Shown in pieces: positions 45,473 to 53,661 of a DNA stretch of 64,000 bases. This stretch comes from CAILZL01 sp963748005 (lineage in GTDB: Bacteria; Pseudomonadota; Gammaproteobacteria; Steroidobacterales; Steroidobacteraceae). The notes under the pieces are model-generated. The model made no database searches and was not told the DNA's origin. It was given only the letters and a program-made list of their open reading frames with translations. The stretch spans positions 682,001-746,000 of the forward strand of contig CAVVHH010000003.1 of NCBI GenBank assembly GCA_963748005.1, given 5' to 3'. Numbering within the stretch: position 1 is the first letter of the stretch; every line of letters begins with the position of its first letter. The translations under genes were made by a program, and so were the position numbers.

Positions 45473-46282
45473 ATGCCCCGTCTGACCACGACGCGATTGC
45501 TGTTACGTTTGTGCCTGCTGCTGACTGCAATTGTACTTGGCGCCTGTGCCACGGTACCCGGGCGCACCACTACCGATGATCCCTGGCAGGGTATGAATCG
45601 CAGCATCTACGAGTTCAACGTGGCCGTAGACCGCGCCACGACCAAGCCGATTGCCAAGGGTTATCGAGCCGTGACCCCACAATGGTTTCGCACCGGCATC
45701 ACCAACTTCTTCAGCAATCTGAAAACACCGTGGGTCATGACGAATGAGCTGTTGCAGGGTAAACCGCAGCTGATGGCGCAGGACACCTGTCGCTTTGTAC
45801 TCAACACCATCGTTGGCCTGGGCGGCTTTATCGACGTTGCGGGAAAATTCGAGCTGAATGCCCATGATGAAGATTTTGGCCAGACCCTGGCGGTGTGGGG
45901 TGTGCCCTCCGGTCCCTATGTGATGCTGCCCTTTGTGGGGCCTGCGACCATCCGCGATGGTGTTGGTGACGTTCCGGATTTTTTCTCCGGACCGCTGCAC
46001 TATTCAGACATTCCCTGGGAGACCGAAACCGGTCTCTGGGCACTTGAACTCATCGAGCTACGGGAGAGACTGCTCGATGCCGAAGACTCCTTGAATAATG
46101 CCTATGACAAGTATGGCGTGATACGTGACGCATGGCTGCAGCGTCGTGAATACCTGATCTACGACGGCAATCCGCCGGAAGGCGCATTGGAAGAAGACAT
46201 CGGCATGGACGACAGTTCTGCTGAAACTCCGCCCGATGCAAGCGACGCTGCTGCGCCAACTGAACAGCCGGTTGCTCCCTAA
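45473..46282 (+). CDS. mlaA: Outer-membrane phospholipid-transport lipoprotein MlaA
   Basis: A 269-residue lipoprotein. The signal ends LTAIVLGAC with lipidated C25. The MlaA body is recognisable: DPWQGMNRSIYEFNVAVD, FFSNLKTPWVMTNELLQGK, RFVLNTIVGLGGFIDVA, and VPSGPYVMLPFVGPATIRD. MlaA removes misplaced phospholipid from the outer leaflet and passes it to MlaC. The start is the ATG at 45473; the other mla genes are not in the window. The acidic, Pro/Ala-rich tail after residue 230 is longer than usual. Confidence 0.93.
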   Translation: MPRLTTTRLLLRLCLLLTAIVLGACATVPGRTTTDDPWQGMNRSIYEFNVAVDRATTKPIAKGYRAVTPQWFRTGITNFFSNLKTPWVMTNELLQGKPQLMAQDTCRFVLNTIVGLGGFIDVAGKFELNAHDEDFGQTLAVWGVPSGPYVMLPFVGPATIRDGVGDVPDFFSGPLHYSDIPWETETGLWALELIELRERLLDAEDSLNNAYDKYGVIRDAWLQRREYLIYDGNPPEGALEEDIGMDDSSAETPPDASDAAAPTEQPVAP

Positions 46283-46361
46283 CCGGCGTCAGCGCAGCCC
46301 GTTACCCGAAGCCAACGGATACTGGCGATGTTCAGCAGTCACATCACAGGCACACTCCACA

Positions 46362-48653
46362 TCAGCCAGCGCGGACTGAAGCGCGCGGTGCGCCCACTTC
46401 GGCAACCACAAATGCAGTCATGTCGACAATGCGCCGCACCGTGGCCGAAGGCGTCATGATGTGCACGGGTTTGGCAGCGCCCAACAGAATGCCGCCCACT
46501 GTCACACCAGTGCCGCTGGTCGCGCGCGCCGTGTTATAGGTGATATTGGCTGCATCCACATTGGGGAAGATCAACAGATTGGCATCGCGTTTCAGGCGTG
46601 AGTCCGGAAACTCGTTGTTGCGGATGGAGGTTGACAATGCAGAGTCGGCGCGCATCTCGCCTTCCACTTCCAGATCCGGCGCATGCGCTATGATCAGTTC
46701 CAGCGCATCGCGCATCTTCTGCGCGGAAGGCGCATAGGAACTGCCAAAGCTTGAATGCGACAGCAGCGCCACGCTGGGTGTGATGCCGAAGCGGCGCACC
46801 TGCTCGGCCGCCTGCAGGGTCATCTCGGCAATTTCAGCAGCGCTGGGATCCACATTCACATGGGTATCGCAGAAGAACAGTTGCCTGTCGGGCAGGATCA
46901 GCATCTGCATAGCGGCAAAAATGCTGGTGCCTTCACGCTTGCCGATCACCTGATCGATGTACTTGAGGTGATAGCGATAGTCGCCCACGGTGCCGCACAA
47001 CATGGCGTCGGCATCGCCGCGACGAATCAGGATTGCGCCGATCAAGGTGGTACGACTGCGCATCAGTTCCATGGCCTGCGCACGTGAGACACCCTTGCGC
47101 TTCATCAACTGGTAGTACTCGTTCCAGCAATCGCGGAAACGCGGATCGCTGTTGATGTTCACGCCCTCGCAGTTCTTGCCGAGGTCGAGACGCAAGCCGA
47201 GTTTCGCAATACGCTCCTTGATCAAGTCCGTGCGGCCCAACAGGATTGGATATGCCAGACCTTCATCGACGACCACTTGCGCCGCCTGCAGTACACGCGG
47301 GTCTTCACCTTCGGTGTACAACACTCGCTTGGGTTTGCGCTGAGCAGCGGCAAACACCGGCCGCATCACCGATGCCGACTGATAGACGAACTGCGTCAGA
47401 CGATTCACATACGCTTCCATGTCGGCGATGGGCAGGGTGGCAACACCGCTGTCCATGGCTGCCTTAGCCACAGCTGGCGCAATGCGCGTAATCAGGCGCG
47501 GATCAAATGCGCGTGGAATGAGGTAATCGGGTCCGAAGCCCGCACTGTCGCTGCCATATGCTGCTGAAACAATGTCCGACTGTTCGGCTCGCGCCAGTTC
47601 GGCAATGGCATGCACGCAGGCCAGCTTCATCGCCTCATTGATGGTGGTGGCGCCGACATCCAGCGCACCCCGGAAAATGAACGGGAAGCACAATGAATTG
47701 TTCACCTGATTCGGGTAGTCGGAGCGGCCGGTGCAGACGATGCAGTCGGGACGCGCCTGCCTGGCCAGTTCCGGACGAATCTCTGGTTCGGGGTTGGCCA
47801 GCGCCAGAATCAGCGGCCGATCCGCCATGCCCTTGACCATCTCGGGTTGCACCACGCCCGGGCCGGACAGGCCCAGGAAAATATCCGCACCCATCATGGT
47901 GTCGGCCAGCGTACGGGCCGAAGTGTTCTGCGCATAGCGCAGCTTGTCAGGATCGGTGGTCTTGGGACGACCTTCATAGATCACACCAGAGCTGTCGGCA
48001 ACGAACACGTTCTTCTTGTTCAGCCCAAGCGCCACCAGCAGATCGAGACAGGCAATGGCAGCCGCACCAGCGCCTGAAGCCGCCACCTTCACCTTGCCGA
48101 TGTCCTTGCCGACGATCTTCAATCCATTCAACACTGCCGCAGCCACAATGATGGCGGTGCCGTGCTGATCGTCATGGAATACCGGCACCTTCATGCGTTC
48201 GCGCAATTTGCGCTCAATGTAGAAACACTCAGGCGCCTTGATGTCTTCGAGATTGATGCCACCGAAGGTGGGCTCCAGCGCTGCAACGATATCCACCAGC
48301 TTGTCCGGATCGTTCTCGGCCACTTCGATATCGAATACATCGATGCCGGCAAACTTCTTGAACAGACAGCCCTTGCCTTCCATCACCGGCTTGCCGGCCA
48401 GTGGGCCGATATTGCCCAGGCCGAGTACCGCCGTGCCGTTGGAGACAACCGCAACCAGATTGGCGCGCGAAGTAAGATTGGCGGCCTCCAGCGGATTGTC
48501 CCTGATGGCCAGGCTTGCATAGGCCACACCCGGCGAATACGCCAGCGACAGATCACGTTGATTCGCCAGTGCCTTGGTCGAGGTCAGCGAAATTTTCCCA
48601 GGGGTCGGCAGGCGATGATAATCAAGCGCTGCTTTTTTCAGTTCTTCTTCCAC
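46362..48653 (-). CDS. maeB: NADP-dependent malic enzyme, MaeB type
   Basis: A 763-residue protein with an N-terminal malic enzyme (about 1-430, LALAYSPGVAYASLAI, GKPVMEGKGCLFKKFAGIDVFDIEV, VFHDDQHGTAIIVAAA, SGAGAAAIACLDLLVALG) and a C-terminal phosphotransacetylase-like domain (about 435-760) that is usually regulatory. It converts malate to pyruvate with NADPH formation. The start is taken as GTG 48653 (VEEELKKAALDYHRLP), aligning with E. coli MaeB; an ATG at 48701 would add 16 non-family residues. Confidence 0.95.
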   Translation of the reverse strand: MEEELKKAALDYHRLPTPGKISLTSTKALANQRDLSLAYSPGVAYASLAIRDNPLEAANLTSRANLVAVVSNGTAVLGLGNIGPLAGKPVMEGKGCLFKKFAGIDVFDIEVAENDPDKLVDIVAALEPTFGGINLEDIKAPECFYIERKLRERMKVPVFHDDQHGTAIIVAAAVLNGLKIVGKDIGKVKVAASGAGAAAIACLDLLVALGLNKKNVFVADSSGVIYEGRPKTTDPDKLRYAQNTSARTLADTMMGADIFLGLSGPGVVQPEMVKGMADRPLILALANPEPEIRPELARQARPDCIVCTGRSDYPNQVNNSLCFPFIFRGALDVGATTINEAMKLACVHAIAELARAEQSDIVSAAYGSDSAGFGPDYLIPRAFDPRLITRIAPAVAKAAMDSGVATLPIADMEAYVNRLTQFVYQSASVMRPVFAAAQRKPKRVLYTEGEDPRVLQAAQVVVDEGLAYPILLGRTDLIKERIAKLGLRLDLGKNCEGVNINSDPRFRDCWNEYYQLMKRKGVSRAQAMELMRSRTTLIGAILIRRGDADAMLCGTVGDYRYHLKYIDQVIGKREGTSIFAAMQMLILPDRQLFFCDTHVNVDPSAAEIAEMTLQAAEQVRRFGITPSVALLSHSSFGSSYAPSAQKMRDALELIIAHAPDLEVEGEMRADSALSTSIRNNEFPDSRLKRDANLLIFPNVDAANITYNTARATSGTGVTVGGILLGAAKPVHIMTPSATVRRIVDMTAFVVAEVGAPRASVRAG

Positions 48654-48780
48654 GGCGGTCTCTTGGTTTCTGCAGAGGGGGTATCGAGTAACACCCGACA
48701 ATAAGGTTCAGTATTTAGCCGGCTTATTGTCCCAGTCTCAACGCCATCTGACTAGTACGCGGCGGCTGCAACAAAAGCTT

Positions 48781-49101
48781 TCAATCCAGGCGGCGTACAG
48801 AAAATGACAGCAATCTGTCAGCTTCATCCAGCTCGATGACCAGCTCCATGGGCTGGCAACACACCTGACAATCCTCGACATAGGCGCACGAACCATTGGT
48901 GAGGTCGATGCAGGTGACATAGCTTTCACCACAATATGGGCAGCTTATTGGCACAAACTGGGTGGGTGCGCCGAAGTCTGGAATCATGGCATCTGGCTCG
49001 AATACCGGCTCCAGACCATACAGTGCGTTGATGGCTTCTGCGTCCATTTCAGCCGCTGGTGGAGTCTGCCCCGTCGGAAGAGTGGGAGGTTTACGTTTCA
49101 T
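48781..49101 (-). CDS. CPXCG-motif cysteine-rich protein
   Basis: A 106-residue small protein with a C-terminal zinc-ribbon-like module: CPYC (54-57), C64, C72, C78 and the CC pair at 81-82, in the context VPISCPYCGESYVTCIDLTNG. This matches the CPXCG-motif family found across gammaproteobacteria. The function is unknown; metal binding is inferred. The N-terminal 45 residues are poorly ordered. It lies downstream of recR on the same strand. Confidence 0.8.
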   Translation of the reverse strand: MKRKPPTLPTGQTPPAAEMDAEAINALYGLEPVFEPDAMIPDFGAPTQFVPISCPYCGESYVTCIDLTNGSCAYVEDCQVCCQPMELVIELDEADRLLSFSVRRLD

Positions 49102-49155
49102 GAACTACTAGGTTGCATGAATAACTACCAATAAAAACATTCCTGTAGTTTGGTA

Positions 49156-49755
49156 TCAACGCAAGGCGTGGCGTCCCGCCAGTGCATGCGCCAGGGTACC
49201 CCCATCCACATACTCCAGTTCGCCGCCCATCGGCACACCATGAGCAATCCGCGTGGGCTTGATCTGATGACGCATCGCCATCTCGGCGATGTAGTGCGCC
49301 GTGGCCTCGCCTTCCACGGTGGGATTGGTGGCGAGAATGACTTCCCTGATTTCACCCTCACTCAGGATGGTTTCCAGCTGCGGCAAGCCAAGTTCTTCGG
49401 CACCGATACCATCCAGTGGTGACAGATGACCCATCAGCACGAAGTACAGGCCACGATACGACGCCGATTGCTCGACGGCTACCACATCGGCGGGCGATTC
49501 AACCACACACAACAAACTGCGATCGCGCGAGCTCGTGGCGCATATCGGGCAAAGCTCCGCTTCAGCAAACATGCGACAGCGACGGCACCGCCCCACATTG
49601 TTGGTTGCCGCTTCCAGCGCTGTTGCCAGTGCCTGCCCACCAGGTCGATTGCGCTCCAGCAGGTAGAACGCCATGCGCTGCGCAGACTTCGGTCCCACAC
49701 CTGGCAACACACGCAAGGCTTCGATCAGACGCAGCAATGATGGCGGATAAAGCAT
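49156..49755 (-). CDS. recR: Recombination protein RecR
   Basis: A 199-residue RecR of the RecFOR pathway, which loads RecA on gapped DNA. It has an N-terminal HhH (LRVLPGVGPKSAQRMAFYLL), a C4 zinc finger (C57, C60, C69, C72) and a Toprim domain (LLCVVESPADVVAVE; VILATNPTVEGEATAHYI). The start is the ATG at 49755; the longer frame crosses a palindromic repeat and is spurious. It forms the conserved dnaX-ybaB-recR group. Confidence 0.97.
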   Translation of the reverse strand: MLYPPSLLRLIEALRVLPGVGPKSAQRMAFYLLERNRPGGQALATALEAATNNVGRCRRCRMFAEAELCPICATSSRDRSLLCVVESPADVVAVEQSASYRGLYFVLMGHLSPLDGIGAEELGLPQLETILSEGEIREVILATNPTVEGEATAHYIAEMAMRHQIKPTRIAHGVPMGGELEYVDGGTLAHALAGRHALR

Positions 49756-49763
49756 CGAACCTC

Positions 49764-49831
49764 GTAGGGGTCGCTCGTGAGCGACCCTTCTCAATCTCGG
49801 CAAAAGTGGGCCGCTCGCGAGCGGCCCCTAC
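49764..49831. repeat. Paired palindromic repeat, GTAGGGG-CGCTC family
   Basis: Two near-palindromes, GGGTCGCTCGTGAGCGACCC and GGGCCGCTCGCGAGCGGCCC, stand in inverted order with outer arms GTAGGGG and CCCCTAC, separated by 20 bp. The element lies between ybaB and recR and will form strong hairpins in their mRNA. A half copy is at 52430. Confidence 0.7.
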
Positions 49832-49844
49832 AGATATCTGCAGA

Positions 49845-50168
49845 TCAGAACGGCAGCTTCATGCCCGGCGGCAATGACACGCCGGCCATGGCGCCCTGCA
49901 TCTTGGCCTGTGTGGCTTTCTCAACCTTGTGCACCGCATCGTTGATGGCGGCAGCAATCAGATCTTCCAGCATCTCCTTGTCGTCGCCCATCAGGCTCTG
50001 ATCAATCTCCACACGGCTGACTTCATGCTTGCCGTTCATGGTCACCCTGGCCATGCCGCCACCCGATTCACCCACACACACGATAGTGGCGATTTCCGCC
50101 TGCGCCTTCTGCATATTGGCCTGCAGCATCTGCGCCTGTTTCATCATGTTGCCGATTCCGCCTTTCAT
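49845..50168 (-). CDS. ybaB: YbaB/EbfC nucleoid-associated protein
   Basis: A 107-residue DNA-binding protein of the YbaB/EbfC family (KGGIGNMMKQAQMLQANMQKAQ, VTMNGKHEVSRVEID, LEDLIAAAINDAVHKVE). It is encoded between dnaX and recR, its conserved position. It is thought to act as a dimer that binds DNA with tweezer-like helices. The start is 24 bp after the dnaX stop. Confidence 0.95.
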   Translation of the reverse strand: MKGGIGNMMKQAQMLQANMQKAQAEIATIVCVGESGGGMARVTMNGKHEVSRVEIDQSLMGDDKEMLEDLIAAAINDAVHKVEKATQAKMQGAMAGVSLPPGMKLPF

Positions 50169-50192
50169 GTCATTGCACTCCAGTTAAGGATC

Positions 50193-51779
50193 TCAGTTTT
50201 CAATCGGTTTGATGGACTCCGGCTGCACTACGGCGCCGAACATATCCACCATCTGTTGCACATTCGGATCATCCTGGATGGCCTGCACCGCGGCCTGCTG
50301 CCGGTCCGCAGCCGCCGCTTGCTGGCGGCGCGCCGGGGTATCGATGGGGGCTTGTACCACACCGGAAAATTCCAGTTTGATGTCTTCGCCCAGTAACGTA
50401 CTGAGTGCAGCACGCAGCTTTTCTTCGAGTGCCGGACGCCGGAACGGTTCACCCTCGGCATCCAGTAGCAATTGTATCCTGCCCGGCTGGCGCGACTGCA
50501 GCGTGCAATGCGCCGCCAACTGGCTCACCGGTCCCGATAGATTCAGTTGCCGCACGATAGACAGCCAATCGCTGCTCACCGGTGAAGGTGACGCAACGCG
50601 CCCGGCCAGCACCCCACTATTCGTCGCGCGCGGAGGTGGTGCCGGTGCGCTCACCGCCACGCGCATGCCAGCCGGTGCAGCAACGACTGCATCGCCCAAC
50701 TGCCGGAACGCCAGCATGCGCAACAGCACCATCTCGAAACCACCGCGTGGCTCCGGCGCCAGATCCAGATCACGACGCCCGACGATTGCCAGCTGATAAC
50801 ACAGCTGTACATCTTCAGGCGTGAAGACGCCGGCCAGCTGTGCCAGCACTTCCTGATCGTCAGCATCGTCGCGCGCAAAGTCTGGCACCGCCTGGAACAG
50901 CGCAATGCGCTGCAACAGGTTACCAAGCTCGCCCAGCACATCACGATAATCCGGCGCGCGTTCATCCAGCGCCGCCACCTGCTGCAACATGTCGCGCGCA
51001 TCGCGGTTGGCGATGGCAGCGGCCAGTGCAAACACCTGACGCCGGTCAATGCTGCCCAGCATGGCGCGTGTTTCATCTTCGCCGAGCCGCTCACCGCCAA
51101 AAGCAATCGCCTGATCGAGCAGGCTCAATGCATCGCGCATGCTGCCTTCGGCCGATTGCGCAATCAAACGCACTGCCTCGGCTTCAAAGGGAATGTTTTC
51201 GGCTGTCAGGATTTCATTGATGCGTTTGCCGATGACACTTTGCGGCAGACGCTTGAGATTGAACTGCAGGCAGCGCGACAGCACCGTCACCGGCAATTTC
51301 TGTGGATCGGTGGTGGCCAGCAGGAACTTTACATGCGGCGGCGGCTCTTCCAGTGTCTTCAGCAGCGCGTTGAACGAATGCGTCGAGAGCATGTGCACTT
51401 CGTCGATGAGATAGACCTTGAAACGGCCCCGTGCTGGTGCGTACTGCACATTGTCGAGCAGCTCGCGGGTGTCATCGACCTTGGTGCGTGAAGCCGCGTC
51501 CACTTCCATCAAGTCGACGAAGCGACCTTCATCGATCTCACGACAGGTAGAGCACACACCGCAAGGATTTGCGCCAACACCGGTTTCGCAGTTCAGCGAC
51601 TTGGCAAAAATGCGTGCGATAGTAGTCTTGCCCACGCCGCGGGTACCGGTGAACAGAAACGCATGATGCACCCGGCCCGAATTCAGCGAATTCACCAGCG
51701 CGCGCACCACATGCTCTTGGCCAGCCAGTTCTTCAAAGCGCTTCGGGCGCCATTTGCGGGCAAGGACGAGATAGCTCAT
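50193..51779 (-). CDS. dnaX: DNA polymerase III gamma/tau subunit
   Basis: A 528-residue clamp-loader ATPase. Walker A GTRGVGKT (45-52), a four-cysteine zinc module (about 64-79), Walker B YLIDEVHML, and sensor-1 LLATTDPQKLP are present; domain III follows, then a short tau-like tail (from about 375). No A-AAA-AAG-type slippery heptamer was seen, so a separate frameshifted gamma product is not evident. It is 4 bp coupled to an upstream lipoprotein gene. Confidence 0.95.
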   Translation of the reverse strand: MSYLVLARKWRPKRFEELAGQEHVVRALVNSLNSGRVHHAFLFTGTRGVGKTTIARIFAKSLNCETGVGANPCGVCSTCREIDEGRFVDLMEVDAASRTKVDDTRELLDNVQYAPARGRFKVYLIDEVHMLSTHSFNALLKTLEEPPPHVKFLLATTDPQKLPVTVLSRCLQFNLKRLPQSVIGKRINEILTAENIPFEAEAVRLIAQSAEGSMRDALSLLDQAIAFGGERLGEDETRAMLGSIDRRQVFALAAAIANRDARDMLQQVAALDERAPDYRDVLGELGNLLQRIALFQAVPDFARDDADDQEVLAQLAGVFTPEDVQLCYQLAIVGRRDLDLAPEPRGGFEMVLLRMLAFRQLGDAVVAAPAGMRVAVSAPAPPPRATNSGVLAGRVASPSPVSSDWLSIVRQLNLSGPVSQLAAHCTLQSRQPGRIQLLLDAEGEPFRRPALEEKLRAALSTLLGEDIKLEFSGVVQAPIDTPARRQQAAAADRQQAAVQAIQDDPNVQQMVDMFGAVVQPESIKPIEN

Positions 51780-52261
51780 AGGCTTGAGGAGATTTCGTCA
51801 GCGTGCCGGGTCAGACAATTATCCAAAATCATTCGACCCCACTCTGGCACTTGGTTAGATTCGTCTGTCGTCAGATGGGCACCCGTTCGAACCCGCCCGC
51901 CATTCACGTTCGACTCAATCTCGCAGGACAGCTCGTGCGGCTTGGCAAACCCCACCAAGGTACGCAGCTCCAGACGTTCTACGGCAACCATGGCGGTTTT
52001 ATTCGTTCGCGAACCGACCAAAGAAGTGAGCGTGCTCTCCAAGGACGGCTCAAGGACAATCAGATACGTGTGCGTACCACCACCCCAGGTGAGTGGGCTA
52101 CTGATCGCGGTCATGTAAATGGTCTTGTCAAGGCGGCCGTCTTTAACGCTCACCGATGACGCTGCATTGTTCGCTGGCAAGTCCACGTGAACTTTGTAGG
52201 GAGACGCTGCGCATGCGCACAACGGCAGCGCAACAGCCGCCACAAGCAGATTACGAATCAC
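51776..52261 (-). CDS. Small lipoprotein-like exported protein of unknown function
   Basis: A 161-residue protein. The N-terminus (MIRNLLVAAVALPLCACAA) is a lipoprotein-type signal with candidate lipidated cysteines at 15 or 17. The mature part contains DGRLDKTIYMTAISSPLTWGGGTHTY and LTSLVGSRTNKTA but matches no family I know. The stop overlaps the dnaX start by 4 bp, implying translational coupling, an odd partner for a replication gene. Confidence 0.65.
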   Translation of the reverse strand: MIRNLLVAAVALPLCACAASPYKVHVDLPANNAASSVSVKDGRLDKTIYMTAISSPLTWGGGTHTYLIVLEPSLESTLTSLVGSRTNKTAMVAVERLELRTLVGFAKPHELSCEIESNVNGGRVRTGAHLTTDESNQVPEWGRMILDNCLTRHADEISSSL

Positions 52262-52429
52262 GTCAAATCTCCCTTAGGCAAACGAAATAACTTATCTAAT
52301 AAACGTAGCAGTTAAAAGTAAGTCAGTGTTGAATGAGCACTGAACTTTACACGAGGCCGCGCCCGGCCTGTAAGGGCGTTTGGTGAATCCCACGCCTGGT
52401 TTGTATTGGCGCGCAATTGTGCAGAGGAA

Positions 52430-52453
52430 GGGCGGTTCGCGAACGGCCCCTAC
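52430..52453. repeat. Half copy of the GTAGGGG-type palindromic repeat
   Basis: GGGCGGTTCGCGAACGGCCC followed by CTAC forms a single hairpin related to the right half of the 49764-49831 element. Confidence 0.5.
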
Positions 52454-52486
52454 GACTTCGATCTTGACGACGGATGCACGGATAAT

Positions 52487-52611
52487 TGACGATTTCGATC
52501 AAGGGATGCAGTGCAAGGCGAAATTGGACAAAAAAGCGGAGCGTACACGCAGTACGTGAGCATTTTTTGTCCAATTTCAACGCCGCAATGCGCCCTTCAG
52601 CGAAATTGTCA
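52487..52611. repeat. 125 bp imperfect palindrome next to SRP RNA
   Basis: Outer arms TGACGATTTCG and CGAAATTGTCA, middle arms with AAGGG/CCCTT, and inner arms GAAATTGGACAAAAAAGC / GCATTTTTTGTCCAATTTC fold back on each other around a 22 bp centre. It starts one base after the 3' end of the SRP RNA, so transcription of that RNA runs straight into it. It is probably a non-autonomous mobile or repeat element that now may act as the terminator. Confidence 0.7.
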
Positions 52612-52612
52612 G

Positions 52613-52727
52613 GGTGGCGGCCCGCGCCGGCGCTTCCTCGGCACCCGACATCACCGTTACCGTTGCTCCCTTCCGGGCCTGGCGGGGTTCGCGGCTAATC
52701 GTCGCGAGGATACCGACGCGAGCCACC
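52613..52727 (-). ncRNA. ffs: Signal recognition particle RNA (4.5S, small bacterial type)
   Basis: About 115 nt on the minus strand. The universally conserved helix-8 tip is present as GCCAGGCCCGGAAGGGAGCA, and the ends GGTGGC and GCCACC pair to close the rod. Size equals E. coli 4.5S RNA. It is encoded upstream of dnaX as in many gammaproteobacteria. It works with Ffh to target membrane proteins. Ends are placed by pairing and may be off by a few bases. Confidence 0.92.
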
Positions 52728-52860
52728 ATAAACTGCTCCCGCCTCGATTGCGTGGCTCAGGTTCGAGCGGGGCGCGCACTATACCAGCGTCGCATGCAGC
52801 TGGCCAAAGAAGAATAAAGCGCAATAACAATTGGTCAATTCGCCGGGGAATTTGCCTTCA

Positions 52861-52929
52861 TGTAGATCGTTTTAACCGGACTTCTGAACATGTCGGGTGA
52901 ACGCGGCAAAGCTGTTAACTCAACCTACA
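52861..52929. repeat. Palindromic repeat, GTAGGTC family (diverged)
   Basis: Outer arms TGTAGATCGTTTTAAC and GTTAACTCAACCTACA, with an inner GTCGGGT, link it to the repeats at 26 and 55764. It lies just after the alpha/beta-hydrolase gene. Confidence 0.45.
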
Positions 52930-52935
52930 GAGCAT

Positions 52936-53661
52936 CTACCGCGCCAGCAGGGTTCGTAACGCGTCATTCACCGCCTCAGGTCGCTCCATCGGAGCCATGT
53001 GCCCACAGTGCGGAATGATGTCCAACTGATCGCCGGCGATGGCTCCGGCCATTTCAAGGTTGGCCGCCGGCGGCGAATTACTGTCTTCATTGCCGCACAA
53101 CACCAGCGTCGGACAGCGTATTTGCGCCAACAGCGGGAAGGCCTCCGGTCGCGCCAGCAGTGCTTTTATCTGCGCTTCGTAAACGTCCACGGGCTTGCGC
53201 GCAAACATGGTCACGATGCTCTCTATCAACGGCGCATCGACCAGCCGATCCGGATGCACCATGTTGCGTACCCAGCTGCGCGCCATCGCGGCTACGCCCT
53301 TCTCCTGCGCCAGGCGCAGGAAGCCCAGGCGCATGGCGCGTTCTTTTTCAGCAGCGTCGCCGTCGGGCAAGGCGTGACAACCGGTATCCAGCAAGGCCAG
53401 GTGCGAGATGCGCTCCGGTGCCACCTGGATGACTTGGCGCATCACCTCCAGCGCCACGCGACCACCCATCGAGTGTCCCGCCAAGGCAAATCGGGGTGGC
53501 GCCTGTTGCAGCAAGTGCGCCGCCATTGCCGGCAGCGAATCCAGCTTGCCGTAATCAATGACTTGAATGGGCAGCTGCGATTCCAGGGCCGCGATCTGTG
53601 CCTGCCACGCCGCGGCGTCACACATCAAACCCGGCGCCAGCACCAATGCGTCTGCGTTCAT
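52936..53661 (-). CDS. Alpha/beta-hydrolase
   Basis: A 241-residue cytoplasmic hydrolase with an intact catalytic set: nucleophile S64 in AGHSMGGRVA, an acid in CGNEDSNSPP, and His in IPHCGHMAPMERP. The fold resembles the RsbQ/MhpC/BioH-like group; the substrate cannot be told from sequence. The start overlaps the uvrB stop by 4 bp, so the two are coupled, although a link to DNA repair is not obvious. Confidence 0.85.
   Translation of the reverse strand: MNADALVLAPGLMCDAAAWQAQIAALESQLPIQVIDYGKLDSLPAMAAHLLQQAPPRFALAGHSMGGRVALEVMRQVIQVAPERISHLALLDTGCHALPDGDAAEKERAMRLGFLRLAQEKGVAAMARSWVRNMVHPDRLVDAPLIESIVTMFARKPVDVYEAQIKALLARPEAFPLLAQIRCPTLVLCGNEDSNSPPAANLEMAGAIAGDQLDIIPHCGHMAPMERPEAVNDALRTLLAR

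Noticed and set aside
52614..52817. Short open frame across the SRP RNA region
   Set aside because: The conserved 4.5S RNA tip and closing stem on the other strand explain the sequence.
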